NCBI RefSeq assembly: GCF_004216775.1
Contig: NZ_SGXF01000001.1
Coordinates: 174,828 to 238,827 of the forward strand
Direction: 5' to 3'
Length of the DNA: 64,000 bases
DNA from: Cuneatibacter caecimuris
GTDB lineage: Bacteria; Bacillota; Clostridia; Lachnospirales; Lachnospiraceae
In this document: positions 26,046 to 34,700 of the stretch, piece by piece
How positions within the stretch are numbered: position 1 is the stretch's first letter
Layout of the letters: each line of letters begins with the position of its first letter
Program-made: the position numbers and the translations under genes
Notes under the pieces: generated by a model
Seen by the model: only the letters and a program-made list of their open reading frames with translations
Told to the model about the DNA's origin: nothing
The model's database searches: none

Positions 26046-27239
26046 TTACCGGAAGGACACGTTAATAAAAACCACCTCACTGTCCGTACCGATCCTCATG
26101 TTCGGTCCCCACAGCCCAATTCCGGAGGTCACCACAGAATGCATGTTATCCTTTTTCAGATAACCGCAGGCATTTTCCCAGAACAGATCAATGGTCAGAT
26201 TTCCGGGAAACATCTGCCCGTCATGGGTATGGCCGGAAAGGTCCATATCCACCCCTGCGTCTGCCAGCTCCTGCAGTTCTCTGGGTTCGTGGTCGATCAC
26301 AATCACCGGTTTGGAAAGGTCCAGTCCTTCCGTCAGTTCCTGGGGAGTCTTGCGCACTTCCGCCTTCCGTCCGGGCTTTGCATAATCCAGACGCCCGGCC
26401 AGATAAAGAGAATTGTTCACGCAGACCACCTCATCCTGCAGCAGATGAATTCCGGCCTTCTCCAGGAATTCTTCCATTCTGGGATCGCTCATTTTCCGTT
26501 CTTTTTTCGATACAGTAAATCCCCCCAGGATGGATTCCGCCACATCATGGTTTCCCCAGCATGCATAAACACCATATGTGCTGCGGATGCTTTTTAGAAC
26601 CTGGATAATCCTCTCCGGATCGGGAACCGCCTCATATTCATTGTCAAACATATCTCCTGCCACACAGACCAGATCCACGTCCGCCGCGTTGATTTTCTCC
26701 ACCATCCTCCGCATCTGCCCCTCGCCGATGTTGTAGCCCAGATGCCAGTCAGCCACCAGCGCGATTTTCAGATTTTTTCCCAGATCGCAGGTTTTATCTA
26801 TGGATACCTCATAAGTAGTTTCTTTAATGTTTTTTACGTGCTGCGTGCCCAGGACAGTAACGATAATCAAAGCTGCCATCAGCACGGTTCCGGTAATATT
26901 CAGCGTTTTTCTGGAGCTGAAAAATTCTTCTTTCAGCACACGGGTGCGCTTCAGCGCCAGCCGCAGAACATCAGCGATGAAAATCGCCATCAGCATGTAC
27001 ATCTGGCAGCCCAGCCAGTAATTGCTCAGCAGCTTTGTAAATCGCTTCAGCGGCGTTCCTGAAGGGAGGAAAAACGCGATCAGCATGGAGCCGGCTAAAA
27101 TTACATAAACTGTAATAAATATGGCGGGAAATACTCTGGTGGAAAAATCTCTGGTCATGGACCTCAGCCAGGCCATGCAGCGCCAGAGAACATAAGCGTT
27201 GAGAAGTATATACAGAGGGATTACAATCAACAGGGCCAT
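26046..27239 (-). CDS. Membrane-anchored metallophosphoesterase
   Basis: 397 residues. Five hydrophobic segments cover residues 1-130, then a calcineurin-like phosphoesterase domain: VADWHLGYNIG (Asp, His), VCVAGDMFDNE (GDxxD), CWGNHDVAE (GNHD), VIDHEPRE and LSGHTHDGQMFPG. This architecture matches YkuE/YaeI-like enzymes that act at the membrane, possibly on lipid-linked phosphates. Substrate unknown. AAGGAG precedes the ATG. Confidence 0.88.
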   Translation of the reverse strand: MALLIVIPLYILLNAYVLWRCMAWLRSMTRDFSTRVFPAIFITVYVILAGSMLIAFFLPSGTPLKRFTKLLSNYWLGCQMYMLMAIFIADVLRLALKRTRVLKEEFFSSRKTLNITGTVLMAALIIVTVLGTQHVKNIKETTYEVSIDKTCDLGKNLKIALVADWHLGYNIGEGQMRRMVEKINAADVDLVCVAGDMFDNEYEAVPDPERIIQVLKSIRSTYGVYACWGNHDVAESILGGFTVSKKERKMSDPRMEEFLEKAGIHLLQDEVVCVNNSLYLAGRLDYAKPGRKAEVRKTPQELTEGLDLSKPVIVIDHEPRELQELADAGVDMDLSGHTHDGQMFPGNLTIDLFWENACGYLKKDNMHSVVTSGIGLWGPNMRIGTDSEVVFINVSFR

Positions 27240-27335
27240 TATCTTTCTCCTTATCTATTATCATATGTACCGGCGGCAGGGGCTGAATACAATATTCCCC
27301 GCTTCCTCCAGAAACTTACAAAAATAGCTACACAC

Positions 27336-27363
27336 ATTATAGCACATTTTTTCTGTCAGTAAA
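27336..27363 (-). promoter_or_regulatory. Promoter of metallophosphoesterase-symporter operon
   Basis: Minus-strand extended -10 TGCTATAAT (TATAAT at 27336-27341) with a weak TTTACT -35 about 16 bases upstream. Confidence 0.5.
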
Positions 27364-27441
27364 CTTGAAACTGATATAGGAGCATTATAATTGATCTGTA
27401 TGAAATTGAAGTTTATAATTTTATTAATTATTTCTTTAAGT

Positions 27442-28152
27442 TTACATTTTACGCAAGTAACGTTTTAGCAAAAAGTAAATCCATATGGCTGATAAAGCAA
27501 ATGCAGGTATCATATAAATCAATATATTCTCGCAAGCTGCCTTCCCTATCCAAAAAGAAGGAAAAAGAAGCAGGGCATATTGTAAATTATCTTTGATAAA
27601 AAACGGAATAACCGCGCCAAGAATCATCAGCGTGGACAGCTTTGTTACCGCCATACCCTCCAGCTTGTTTGACGAAAGCGTTAAAATTAACAGCGCCACG
27701 ATCATCCCCTGCTGGGTTCCGCCTGCTGCAAATAGCAGAATGGCAGCAGGGGAAAGAGCTGTCAGCTTAAAAACAGGCAGCAGGATAACGGTTATAAGAA
27801 ATGCAGCGACAGCAGGTACGCCAAACCGGGCAGATAGATAGCCTTTTTTTCCTAAAGGCGTAACGAACAGATACGCCGCTGTCTTTTCATCGGCTTCTTC
27901 CAGTGAAATCATTGCCGGAACAAAGCAAAACACAACAGGCGTCAGCATAGCAAAGAATATGTCAATCAGCGCATAGCAGGGAGAGATAATTGCCGATATT
28001 TGAAACCAGTCCGTTAAAGCAGCCTCTGCAGCAGGTATGGCAAACCGGAACAGTAGCCCTGCAAGAATTGGCACGAGACAGGCGGCAAATAACATCATGT
28101 CCCGCTTCATATATGCCAGCATTTGAAAAAAACTTAACCGAACCGCTCTCAT
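27442..28152 (-). CDS. ABC exporter permease (second subunit)
   Basis: 236 residues with six hydrophobic segments in the ABC-2 permease pattern. The ATG at 28150-28152 overlaps the stop of the first permease and has GGAGGTG upstream. Together with the ATPase and the other permease it forms a heteromeric exporter under a TetR regulator. The substrate is unknown; TetR control suggests a toxic small molecule or drug. Confidence 0.75.
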   Translation of the reverse strand: MRAVRLSFFQMLAYMKRDMMLFAACLVPILAGLLFRFAIPAAEAALTDWFQISAIISPCYALIDIFFAMLTPVVFCFVPAMISLEEADEKTAAYLFVTPLGKKGYLSARFGVPAVAAFLITVILLPVFKLTALSPAAILLFAAGGTQQGMIVALLILTLSSNKLEGMAVTKLSTLMILGAVIPFFIKDNLQYALLLFPSFWIGKAACENILIYMIPAFALSAIWIYFLLKRYLRKM

Positions 28153-28829
28153 ATCTTCACACCTCCCGTACTGCCCCACATTTTCAAAACACTATATTTT
28201 GAAAGTACTAACAGAACTGCCATAAATACTGCTACAGTTAAAAGCCCAATTGAGGACGGAGCATATCCTGCAACCATTTCCATACAAACATTGACAGGAT
28301 AATACCGAAGCCAATCCGGGGTGATTTTAAATAGGTGCAATATTGCAGGGACAAAACAAACAATCTCTATGGGTACAGTCCATAAAATAAACTGGTTCAG
28401 GCTGGTTATTTTCGTTGCAGCCATAATGCCTAAAAGCGTAAATATTGCGCTGGATATAACCGTACCAAACAGTACAATATGTAGATTATTTACACTTGCA
28501 GTTAACGCCAGTATCGCAGCAACAACAAGTGAAATAACAGACAATGAACTTACTTTAGCAATGATGTATTCCATCGGGCGGACTGGAGAGACTGCAAATG
28601 CGCAGGGCGTATGCTGGCTTTTTTCCAAGAGCACAATCGCTCCCATAAAAAACAGGCCCATTGCCGCCGGATCTGAGAAAATCAGAATAGCTGCGGTTTT
28701 TTCCTTCCAGCTTTCTGGAATGGCCAAAAGAGCAATCACATAAATTCCTGTAAAAACAGCATACAAAAAGTAAAATCCATATTTTCTCTGAAAGCGTATA
28801 TCCCATAAAAATAAACTTCCTGATCTCAT
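28149..28829 (-). CDS. ABC exporter permease (first subunit)
   Basis: 226 residues, six membrane segments, MRSGSLFLWDIRFQRKYGFYF at the start and an ABC-2-like PMEYIIAKVSSLSVISLV segment near residue 86. The start overlaps the ATPase stop by 4 bases. The pattern of two small permeases plus one ATPase resembles fluoroquinolone-exporter-like systems, but substrate prediction is not justified. Confidence 0.75.
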   Translation of the reverse strand: MRSGSLFLWDIRFQRKYGFYFLYAVFTGIYVIALLAIPESWKEKTAAILIFSDPAAMGLFFMGAIVLLEKSQHTPCAFAVSPVRPMEYIIAKVSSLSVISLVVAAILALTASVNNLHIVLFGTVISSAIFTLLGIMAATKITSLNQFILWTVPIEIVCFVPAILHLFKITPDWLRYYPVNVCMEMVAGYAPSSIGLLTVAVFMAVLLVLSKYSVLKMWGSTGGVKI

Positions 28830-29671
28830 AATAGTGTTCTCCCTGTAATATCCATAAAAATGTCGTTTAGGGTTGGCTCGCTGCTGTGGATGGATAGCAG
28901 ACGGTTTTCCGCAATCAGCTTTTTTAATTGTTCATCAGCGGATAAGCATTCAAGAGGGCAGCTCGCTCTATGTTCCTCATTTTCGGCCCATGTATAAGTT
29001 ACGGTTGCCGCGCCTCTTGACATAATCAGATTATGCGGGCTGTCCAGAGCACATATTTTACCATTGGCAATAAACGCTACTCTGTCGCAGAGCTCAGCTG
29101 CATCCTGCATATTATGTGTGGTCAGAAGAATTGTTTTCCCTTTCGCCTTTTCCGCTAAAATCATATCTTTCATGATACGTCTGTTCGTGGGGTCAAGTCC
29201 GCTTGTGGGTTCATCAAGACAGAGCAAAAGAGGGTCGTGCAGCAATGCTTTTATAAAATTCAAACGTGCTTGCATTCCTTTTGAATATTCACATACACGC
29301 TTATCCGCGTCATGCTCCAGTCCTACCAGCTCTAAAAGCTCCTCAATTGAACGCGGCTTTTTTTCATACAGTGATGAAAAAAACTGCAGATTTTCCTTAG
29401 CAGTCAATTTCTCATACAAGGTTGAAAATTCAAAATCCACTCCTATATCTTCATAAAAACGCTTTGTGCGTTTTTTACACTCAATGCCGTTTACCATAGC
29501 CGAGCCTTGATATGTGGTCAGCATCCCTGTCAGCACTTTTTGCAGCGTGCTTTTGCCCGCCCCGGACGGCCCTAAAAATCCAAAGATTTCACCTGCCGAA
29601 ACAGAAAAACTCATATCAGAAATAAAAGGCTGTTTGGTATAGCTGAATGAAAGATTGCTGATTTGTATCAT
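28826..29671 (-). CDS. ABC transporter ATP-binding protein
   Basis: 281 residues. Walker A GPSGAGKST near residue 33; signature loop is CEYSKGMQARLNF, with YSKGM in place of LSGGQ; Walker B LLLCLDEPTSGLDP near 150; H-loop LLTTHNMQDAAEL. Residues 220-281 form a short C-terminal extension with a DIFMDITG tail typical of drug-export ATPases. AGGAGGAACAT precedes the ATG. Confidence 0.9.
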   Translation of the reverse strand: MIQISNLSFSYTKQPFISDMSFSVSAGEIFGFLGPSGAGKSTLQKVLTGMLTTYQGSAMVNGIECKKRTKRFYEDIGVDFEFSTLYEKLTAKENLQFFSSLYEKKPRSIEELLELVGLEHDADKRVCEYSKGMQARLNFIKALLHDPLLLCLDEPTSGLDPTNRRIMKDMILAEKAKGKTILLTTHNMQDAAELCDRVAFIANGKICALDSPHNLIMSRGAATVTYTWAENEEHRASCPLECLSADEQLKKLIAENRLLSIHSSEPTLNDIFMDITGRTLL

Positions 29672-29692
29672 ATGTTCCTCCTTTATACTATA

Positions 29693-29716
29693 TGACCAAT
29701 CTGTTTATAATAGTCA
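29693..29716. promoter_or_regulatory. Candidate TetR operator before the ABC operon
   Basis: On the minus strand a 24-base site runs from TGACT to GGTCA (half-sites TGAC/GTCA, outermost bases palindromic). The same length and ends recur at 30364-30387. TTGACT overlaps it as a possible -35. Confidence 0.5.
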
Positions 29717-29756
29717 ATTAACAGCTTATTTTTAGTCCGGCTGGCTGCCGGACTTT

Positions 29757-30347
29757 TTAAACCACCTGAGATACAATCCCATAAATCAAAGCGCGCAGCG
29801 CCTCATCATACTGTTCTTCACCAATTTCCGCTTTGTGCAGCGTTGCATAATAGATTGCATGAAACGCAGCACTGATTACCTTGATATCTACTTCTTTTTT
29901 TACAGGGAGGACGGAGAACATCTTTTCAATCATATCCGTATCATCCTGCAAATGTTCCTCTACTGTCTCCCGGGGCAGCTTACGCACAAGCAATTCCACT
30001 TCGCCTAAGTCAAGCAGCCTGAGAACCAGCATTTTCTCTGTCATTTTATAGAACCGGAAAATGACGTCCGTTAATTTTTCTGCTGAAAACTCTGTACCGG
30101 CAATTCCGGAAATGGCCTGATACAGCTCACGGCTGACGATTTCATGCTGTTCCTGAATAACCTCAAACAAAAGCAATTCCTTTGATTTATAAAAAAGATA
30201 AAACGTTCCTTTGGGAATATTGACCCGCTTCACGATTTCATCCACAGTGGTGCGGCGAACGCCGTATTGGGCAAGACATTTTGCTGCTTCTTCCTTCAAT
30301 CGCTTCCTAATATATTCCCGTTCCTGATCTGAATAGCTTTTTGGCAC
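29757..30347 (-). CDS. TetR/AcrR family regulator
   Basis: 196 residues, GTG start with AGGAGG eight bases upstream. The DNA-binding helix-turn-helix is KCLAQYGVRRTTVDEIVKR then NIPKGTFYLFYKSKELLLFE (residues about 18-60); the rest is an all-helical ligand domain. It lies directly upstream of the ABC exporter genes, same strand. Matching 24-base dyads in front of both units support it as local repressor. Confidence 0.88.
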   Translation of the reverse strand: MPKSYSDQEREYIRKRLKEEAAKCLAQYGVRRTTVDEIVKRVNIPKGTFYLFYKSKELLLFEVIQEQHEIVSRELYQAISGIAGTEFSAEKLTDVIFRFYKMTEKMLVLRLLDLGEVELLVRKLPRETVEEHLQDDTDMIEKMFSVLPVKKEVDIKVISAAFHAIYYATLHKAEIGEEQYDEALRALIYGIVSQVV

Positions 30348-30363
30348 TATAAAACCTCCTGTT

Positions 30364-30387
30364 TGACTGGTTTTGCCTGTATAGTCA
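30364..30387. promoter_or_regulatory. Candidate TetR operator before the regulator gene
   Basis: A 24-base site with perfect 5-bp arms (TGACT/AGTCA) separated by 14 bases, located 17 bases upstream of the GTG start. It shares length and end bases with the site at 29693-29716. Confidence 0.5.
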
Positions 30388-30450
30388 TTATATTTAAGTT
30401 ACAGCACTCTGTCAATAGATTTCCGGAAATTCACGTCCGATTTTCATCTA

Positions 30451-30605
30451 AATAAAGAGTCCGGCGGGCCGGACTCTTTATTTTTGCATAGGAAACTGCG
30501 TTCCCTATGCAACAAAACCCTCCGGGGGATCGCACTGCGGCGTAAGGAATTACGTCGCTAAAGCGACACGCCGCAGGCGGAGAATCCCGCCAGCGGGATT
30601 CTTTT
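30451..30605 (-). repeat. Dispersed structured intergenic repeat, copy 1 (inverted)
   Basis: Contains the family's core: the CCTCCGGGGG block next to the hairpin CATAGGaAAC/GTTcCCTATG (core about 30485-30530), flanked by an AGAGTCCGG/CCGGACTCT palindrome at 30456-30477 and, on the other side, further palindromes ending in GAATCCCGC/GCGGGATTC. The other copies are at 33641-33896 and 50780-50857, in the opposite orientation. Confidence 0.7.
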
Positions 30606-30641
30606 TCATACCTGATTCCTTGTTCCTGAAATAGTATTTCC

Positions 30642-31136
30642 TCAATACCGTCCTTCCAGCTCCTTCAAAAACAATTCCTCGCATTCCTCCATCGGGAATG
30701 CAAATACATCTTCATGTTCCGCCAGCCACTGATCAATTTCCCTCAGTTTTTTTTCCGAGTCAGGCGAATCCTCCAGCATTCCCAGATGTTTTCTCACAAC
30801 TGCAAGAAGCCCCCGTAGCCCCATGTCTGCGTCACTTTCTCTGTCTGATCCAAGATCCTGTAAAGAGCTGAGGTTCTGTCCTAATAATGTGTCATAAATA
30901 TCCGCAGCTCTGAGACTTACACGGGCGTCGCACTGACCGTCCTCATAATCCAGGGTAAATTGAATTACATTCCGAAGCGAATTCCTGCAGTTCTGATAGC
31001 TGTTTTGTACAGAACTTTCCATTTTGAACTCTAAATTCTTTAGTTTGTAATTTTGCGCATATATGACAATGGCAAATGCGGCACAGACACAGGCCAGAAC
31101 AATCACTGCATATTTTTTCCAATGGATTTTTTTCAT
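30642..31136 (-). CDS. Uncharacterised membrane-anchored protein
   Basis: 164 residues. A basic start (KKIHWKKYA) and one hydrophobic helix (about residues 9-27) suggest an N-terminal anchor; the rest is helical, acidic and extracytoplasmic if the positive-inside rule holds (LREIDQWLAEHEDVFAF near residue 130). GAGGGG lies before the ATG. I recognise no family. It lies between a repeat element and the cupin gene, transcribed the same way. Confidence 0.6.
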   Translation of the reverse strand: MKKIHWKKYAVIVLACVCAAFAIVIYAQNYKLKNLEFKMESSVQNSYQNCRNSLRNVIQFTLDYEDGQCDARVSLRAADIYDTLLGQNLSSLQDLGSDRESDADMGLRGLLAVVRKHLGMLEDSPDSEKKLREIDQWLAEHEDVFAFPMEECEELFLKELEGRY

Positions 31137-31241
31137 GCAAGGCCCCTCATTTATCTAAAAACCGGCTGATTCTCTAAAAGTGAAGAAACTCACAGCTTAC
31201 TTATTTCATTTTAATATTACCTTACAAAAATGTCAAACAAC

Positions 31242-32459
31242 TTATTCTGATTTTATCACCAGATCCGGATTTTCAGAAAAATGCTTCAGCATCACGATCG
31301 GTTCTGTTGCGGAAGGGTTGGAAACCACAACACCTCCTCTGGCAGCTTTTTCCGTCACAAAATATTCATCATGGGTCAGCGCACCGTAGCGGATCAGCGC
31401 AGGGGATTCCAGCTCCCATTCGCCCAGCCGGCCGTGGCCCTCAATACAGATCAGCCCGTAAGCAGCGCTGTCTCTAATCGTAACAGTCCTGCCCGGCAGC
31501 ACAGTCAGCCGCTTCGCACAGACCTGGGCGCAGCGGTAACAGATCCATTCTTCTATGTACCCTTCCGCCAGCATCTCTTCCAGCGGTTTTACCGGCAGAG
31601 GGCGCATAAAATGTTTCCGGTGGAAGTCAGGGTCCACATTCTGGTCCCAGTCGATCACATCCAGCAGATACTCATAATTGCCCAACTCTTCTTCCGGCGC
31701 GTTTTTCCAGAGCAGGTCTTCCCCCACCACCTGGCCGTTCATCAGGACAGACTGGTACATGGCGTAAACATCCGAGGCGAACTGCGGCTCATAGGTGCAT
31801 AGGCTGCCCGGCGCGTGCATCACTCCCGGAGGCACATCCCACCCCGTATCCGGCTGCAGTTTATACGCCCTGGACAGCTCCAGGATATGGTTATCCCCTT
31901 TGGGGAAAGCGCGCAGGGATGCCAGAACTTCCTCTTTTGAGGTTTCAGGATTAAATCCGAAGAACGTAAAAGGAAATTCCCCGCCGTGATTGTTCAGCTG
32001 AGAGGGGAAGAAGTACATCTCCGGCTTTCCGGCTGCTCCCACTCTGGCCGCGTGGACGTCCCGGTGGTGGATGTGATGGGGAAGAGGCCCCGCGTTGTCA
32101 AAAAACTTGGAAAACATGGCCCAGCCGTGGTACTTATTCCACAGAGCTTCTCCGATCACCTCAGCGCCCAGCAGATCCACCACTTCTTTCAGAAGAACAC
32201 GGTCTTTTCCGTCCTCTCCCGCCACGACATAACTCATTCCCTCGTCCTCAGGGGTTCCCGGCCCATTCTCCGCCCAGGTTGTGGATGCGAACCACCGTTC
32301 GTCGATTCCTCCCCTGGTTCCCAGCACAAAATAATCATCCGGGTGCAGCTTCAGCCTCCTGCCCGGCCTGCAGAAAGACCTGGCCACCCAGGCAGGCGCC
32401 AGCCGCAGAATTCCTTTTCCTTCTGTTAAAGCCCGTTCCGCCAGCATTTTTTTCTCCAT
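31242..32459 (-). CDS. Cupin-type phosphomannose isomerase-like protein
   Basis: 405 residues resembling type I mannose-6-phosphate isomerase-like cupins. The metal-site region is PLPHHIHHRDVHAARVG near residue 121, with GWDVPPGVMHAPGSLCTYEP near 210; a second cupin-like barrel with GHGRLGEWELESPALIRYG follows near 340. It probably isomerises or binds a phosphorylated sugar. A perfect promoter with two LacI-type half-palindromes precedes it, just downstream of the LacI gene, so it is probably that regulator's target. True substrate unknown. Confidence 0.65.
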   Translation of the reverse strand: MEKKMLAERALTEGKGILRLAPAWVARSFCRPGRRLKLHPDDYFVLGTRGGIDERWFASTTWAENGPGTPEDEGMSYVVAGEDGKDRVLLKEVVDLLGAEVIGEALWNKYHGWAMFSKFFDNAGPLPHHIHHRDVHAARVGAAGKPEMYFFPSQLNNHGGEFPFTFFGFNPETSKEEVLASLRAFPKGDNHILELSRAYKLQPDTGWDVPPGVMHAPGSLCTYEPQFASDVYAMYQSVLMNGQVVGEDLLWKNAPEEELGNYEYLLDVIDWDQNVDPDFHRKHFMRPLPVKPLEEMLAEGYIEEWICYRCAQVCAKRLTVLPGRTVTIRDSAAYGLICIEGHGRLGEWELESPALIRYGALTHDEYFVTEKAARGGVVVSNPSATEPIVMLKHFSENPDLVIKSE

Positions 32460-32481
32460 CTGTTTTACCTTTCCTTCCTAT

Positions 32482-32537
32482 AGCGAACGTTTTTTATGTG
32501 TTGCGCTTATTATAATGCCACAGCGAACGTTTGTCAA
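32482..32537 (-). promoter_or_regulatory. Consensus promoter with two repeated operator-like sites
   Basis: Minus-strand TTGACA (32532-32537) and TATAAT (32509-32514) are exactly 17 bases apart. AACGTTCGCT occurs twice: at 32522-32531 within the spacer and at 32482-32491 downstream of the start. Two sites bracketing the -10 suit repression by the adjacent LacI protein. Confidence 0.7.
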
Positions 32538-32590
32538 CAGAACGGGAATCTCTTTCATTAAAACATGCCTTATTGAATGCGGATAATTTT

Positions 32591-33622
32591 TTACCAGCCC
32601 AGCAGCTCCCATTCACTGCCCGCGGCGGGATCTGTGGACTTCCTGACGATGAGCCCGCAGGGAATCTGAATCTGCGCGGCAGCTACCCCCTCCCTCATCT
32701 CCAACAGAAGCCGCACAGCCTCCTTCCCCATCTGAAAGGTAGGAACATTAATTGTGGACAGCGCCGGAGATACCATAGTGGACACGCTCAGATTGTCAAT
32801 TCCGATTACAGCCACATCCTCCGGAATTCTCTTCCCAGCAGAAAGAACCGCCTTCATGGCTCCTATGGCCATCTGGTCATTGGCGGCAAACACCGCAGTA
32901 AAACTTTTTCCGTGCTGCAAAAGCCGCTTCATAGCAAGATATCCGCTGTTTGGGCTGAAATCTCCTGCATCAGCCAGGTCTGCATCCGGCTCCACACCCT
33001 GGCCCAGCAGCGCATCATAATATCCTCTTGTCCTCTCCCTGGAAGCAATATTTCCCGGGATTCCTCCGATATGGGCTATGTCCCGGTGACCCTGGCTGAT
33101 CAAATGGCTCACCGCCTGATAAGCGTTGCCGTAGTGGTCCACAAAAACCGAACCAAAAGATTCTTCCTTTGACCGGCGTTCCAGAAATACCACAGGAATT
33201 CCTGAATCCCCATATTTTTCCTTCAGAAATGCCGCATATGCCTCTTCCTGGTTCTCCGGACAACTGGAGTCTATGATCACGCCGCACAGTTCCTGTTTTT
33301 TGATCATTCCTATAAACTGCTTTTCTTTTTCATATTGAAATTCTGAATCACAAACCATCAGCGCGTATCCCTGTCCGGACAGCGCTTCTTCTATTCCCCG
33401 CAGCAGGTTGGAAAAAAATGTGCTGGAAATGGACGGCAGGATCACGGCGATAGTCTTTTCCGCCCTTTTTCTGGGTTTCAATACATATCCGGTTTTTCTC
33501 GCCGCTTCCAGCACTTTTTCACGAATTTCAGGGCTGACATATTTATCGCTTTCGCTTAAAACAATAGAAACTGTAGACAGAGAAACTCCCGCGACTCTGG
33601 CCACTTCCCGCATTCCAGCCAT
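32591..33622 (-). CDS. LacI family transcriptional regulator
   Basis: 343 residues from the ATG at 33620-33622 with AGGAGG six bases upstream. The HTH is MREVARVAGVSLSTVSIVLS (residues 4-23) with hinge YVLKPRKRAE near 55, then a periplasmic-binding-protein-like sensor (TIAVILPSISSTFFSNLL, FTAVFAANDQMAIGAMKAVL, VAVIGIDNLSVSTMVSPALS). The open frame continues to 33826 but that part is translation of an intergenic repeat. It most likely controls the cupin gene downstream. Confidence 0.92.
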   Translation of the reverse strand: MAGMREVARVAGVSLSTVSIVLSESDKYVSPEIREKVLEAARKTGYVLKPRKRAEKTIAVILPSISSTFFSNLLRGIEEALSGQGYALMVCDSEFQYEKEKQFIGMIKKQELCGVIIDSSCPENQEEAYAAFLKEKYGDSGIPVVFLERRSKEESFGSVFVDHYGNAYQAVSHLISQGHRDIAHIGGIPGNIASRERTRGYYDALLGQGVEPDADLADAGDFSPNSGYLAMKRLLQHGKSFTAVFAANDQMAIGAMKAVLSAGKRIPEDVAVIGIDNLSVSTMVSPALSTINVPTFQMGKEAVRLLLEMREGVAAAQIQIPCGLIVRKSTDPAAGSEWELLGW

Positions 33623-33640
33623 AATTTCCTCCTTCACCAT

Positions 33641-33896
33641 AATAAAGAGTCCGGCTCGCCGGACTCTCGCGCCGGAGCGCGATCGCTTCAGCGGCCATAT
33701 TTCCTTAGCGCGTAGTGCGCATCCCCCGGAGGGTTTTGTTACATAGGGAACGCAGTTTCCTATGCAATAATAAAGAGTCCGGCACACCGGACTCTCGCGC
33801 CGGAGCGCGGCCGTTTCAGCGGCCATATTTCCTTAGCGCGTAGTGCGCATCCCCCGGAGGGTTTTGTTACATAGGGAACGCAGTTTCCTATGTAAC
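33641..33896 (+). repeat. Dispersed structured repeat, two tandem copies of 128 bp
   Basis: Unit 1 is 33641-33768 and unit 2 is 33769-33896; they differ at few positions, mainly inside the loops of the AGAGTCCGG/CCGGACTCT hairpin. Each unit ends with the CCCCCGGAGGG block and the CATAGGGAAC/GTTTCCTATG hairpin. A separate stem, AACCCC/GGGGTT, follows at 33901-33926 and may be a terminator. Confidence 0.8.
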
Positions 33897-34063
33897 GAAA
33901 AACCCCTGATCGCTCAAAGGGGGTTCTGCAAATGTACTCCGAAACAATATGAATCTATTATAGCATATATAAATCAAGAAAACAAGTTAAATAAAGATTG
34001 TATGCCGGTGCTGCGTATGCTATAATCAATTTCTATTCTTACTTATAAAGGAGGAGGTTTTCT

Positions 34064-34540
34064 ATGGATATTGCATTTAGAACTGAATCAGGAAAGTTTA
34101 ATTACAGGGCGTGCGCCGTAATCATTCACGAGGATAAAATTCTTGCCATGCATGATGAGCGTTCTCCCTATTATTATTTACCCGGCGGCAGAGTGCAGTT
34201 CGGCGAAACAGCAGAGTCCGCTGTCCTGCGAGAACTTCGGGAAGAACTGCAGATTGATGCGGAAATCCTCCGCCCTCTCTGGATGAATCAGAGCTTTTTT
34301 ACAGAGGACGTTTCCCAGGAGACGTTTCACGAAATATGCGTTTACTTTCTGATCGATATTTCAGAAACAGACATTCTTTCCAAAGGCAGTAAATTTATTT
34401 TATATGAAGATAACCACTTCCACGAGTTTCATTGGCTGGCATTTAGCCAATTACAAGATGAATATTTATACCCTGCTTTTATCAAAGAAAATGTATCCCG
34501 TCTTCCAGAAGAATTTACGCTCCGGTCAGAATGGGAATAA
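34064..34540 (+). CDS. NUDIX hydrolase
   Basis: 158 residues. Nudix box GGRVQFGETAESAVLREL continues REELQI; the usual Gly near its end is Gln. An AAAGGAGGAGG site precedes the ATG. The C-terminal HEFHWLAFSQLQDEYLYPAF pattern is typical of ADP-ribose/NDP-X-type single-domain NUDIX proteins of Firmicutes. Substrate unknown. The gene is alone between repeats and a terminator. Confidence 0.87.
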   Translation: MDIAFRTESGKFNYRACAVIIHEDKILAMHDERSPYYYLPGGRVQFGETAESAVLRELREELQIDAEILRPLWMNQSFFTEDVSQETFHEICVYFLIDISETDILSKGSKFILYEDNHFHEFHWLAFSQLQDEYLYPAFIKENVSRLPEEFTLRSEWE

Positions 34541-34559
34541 CGAAAAAAGCAATTTCAGA

Positions 34560-34628
34560 CAGGCCAACCCCCGGTACATAATTTTGCTATTGTGTGTAAA
34601 TTATTTGTCTTCTTGGGAGTTTGGCCTG
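34560..34628 (+). terminator. Terminator with long loop after NUDIX gene
   Basis: CAGGCCAA (34560-34567) pairs with TTGGCCTG (34621-34628), followed by TTTTTACTTTGTTTTTT. The loop is 53 bases. Confidence 0.6.
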
Positions 34629-34700
34629 TTTTTACTTTGTTTTTTCTGCTAAAATCAGTGCAGTGAATATAAATTCATGCCATATAGCAAGGAGGAAGTT

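Noticed and set aside
29731-29757. AGTCCGG/CCGGACT hairpin after the first TetR gene as another repeat copy
   Set aside because: Only the short palindrome is shared and it is followed by T residues in an intergenic position; more likely a plain terminator, lacking the core block of the repeat family.
33623-33826. 68-residue N-terminal extension of the LacI regulator
   Set aside because: It is translated from the dispersed repeat; the AGGAGG-preceded ATG and the HTH begin downstream.
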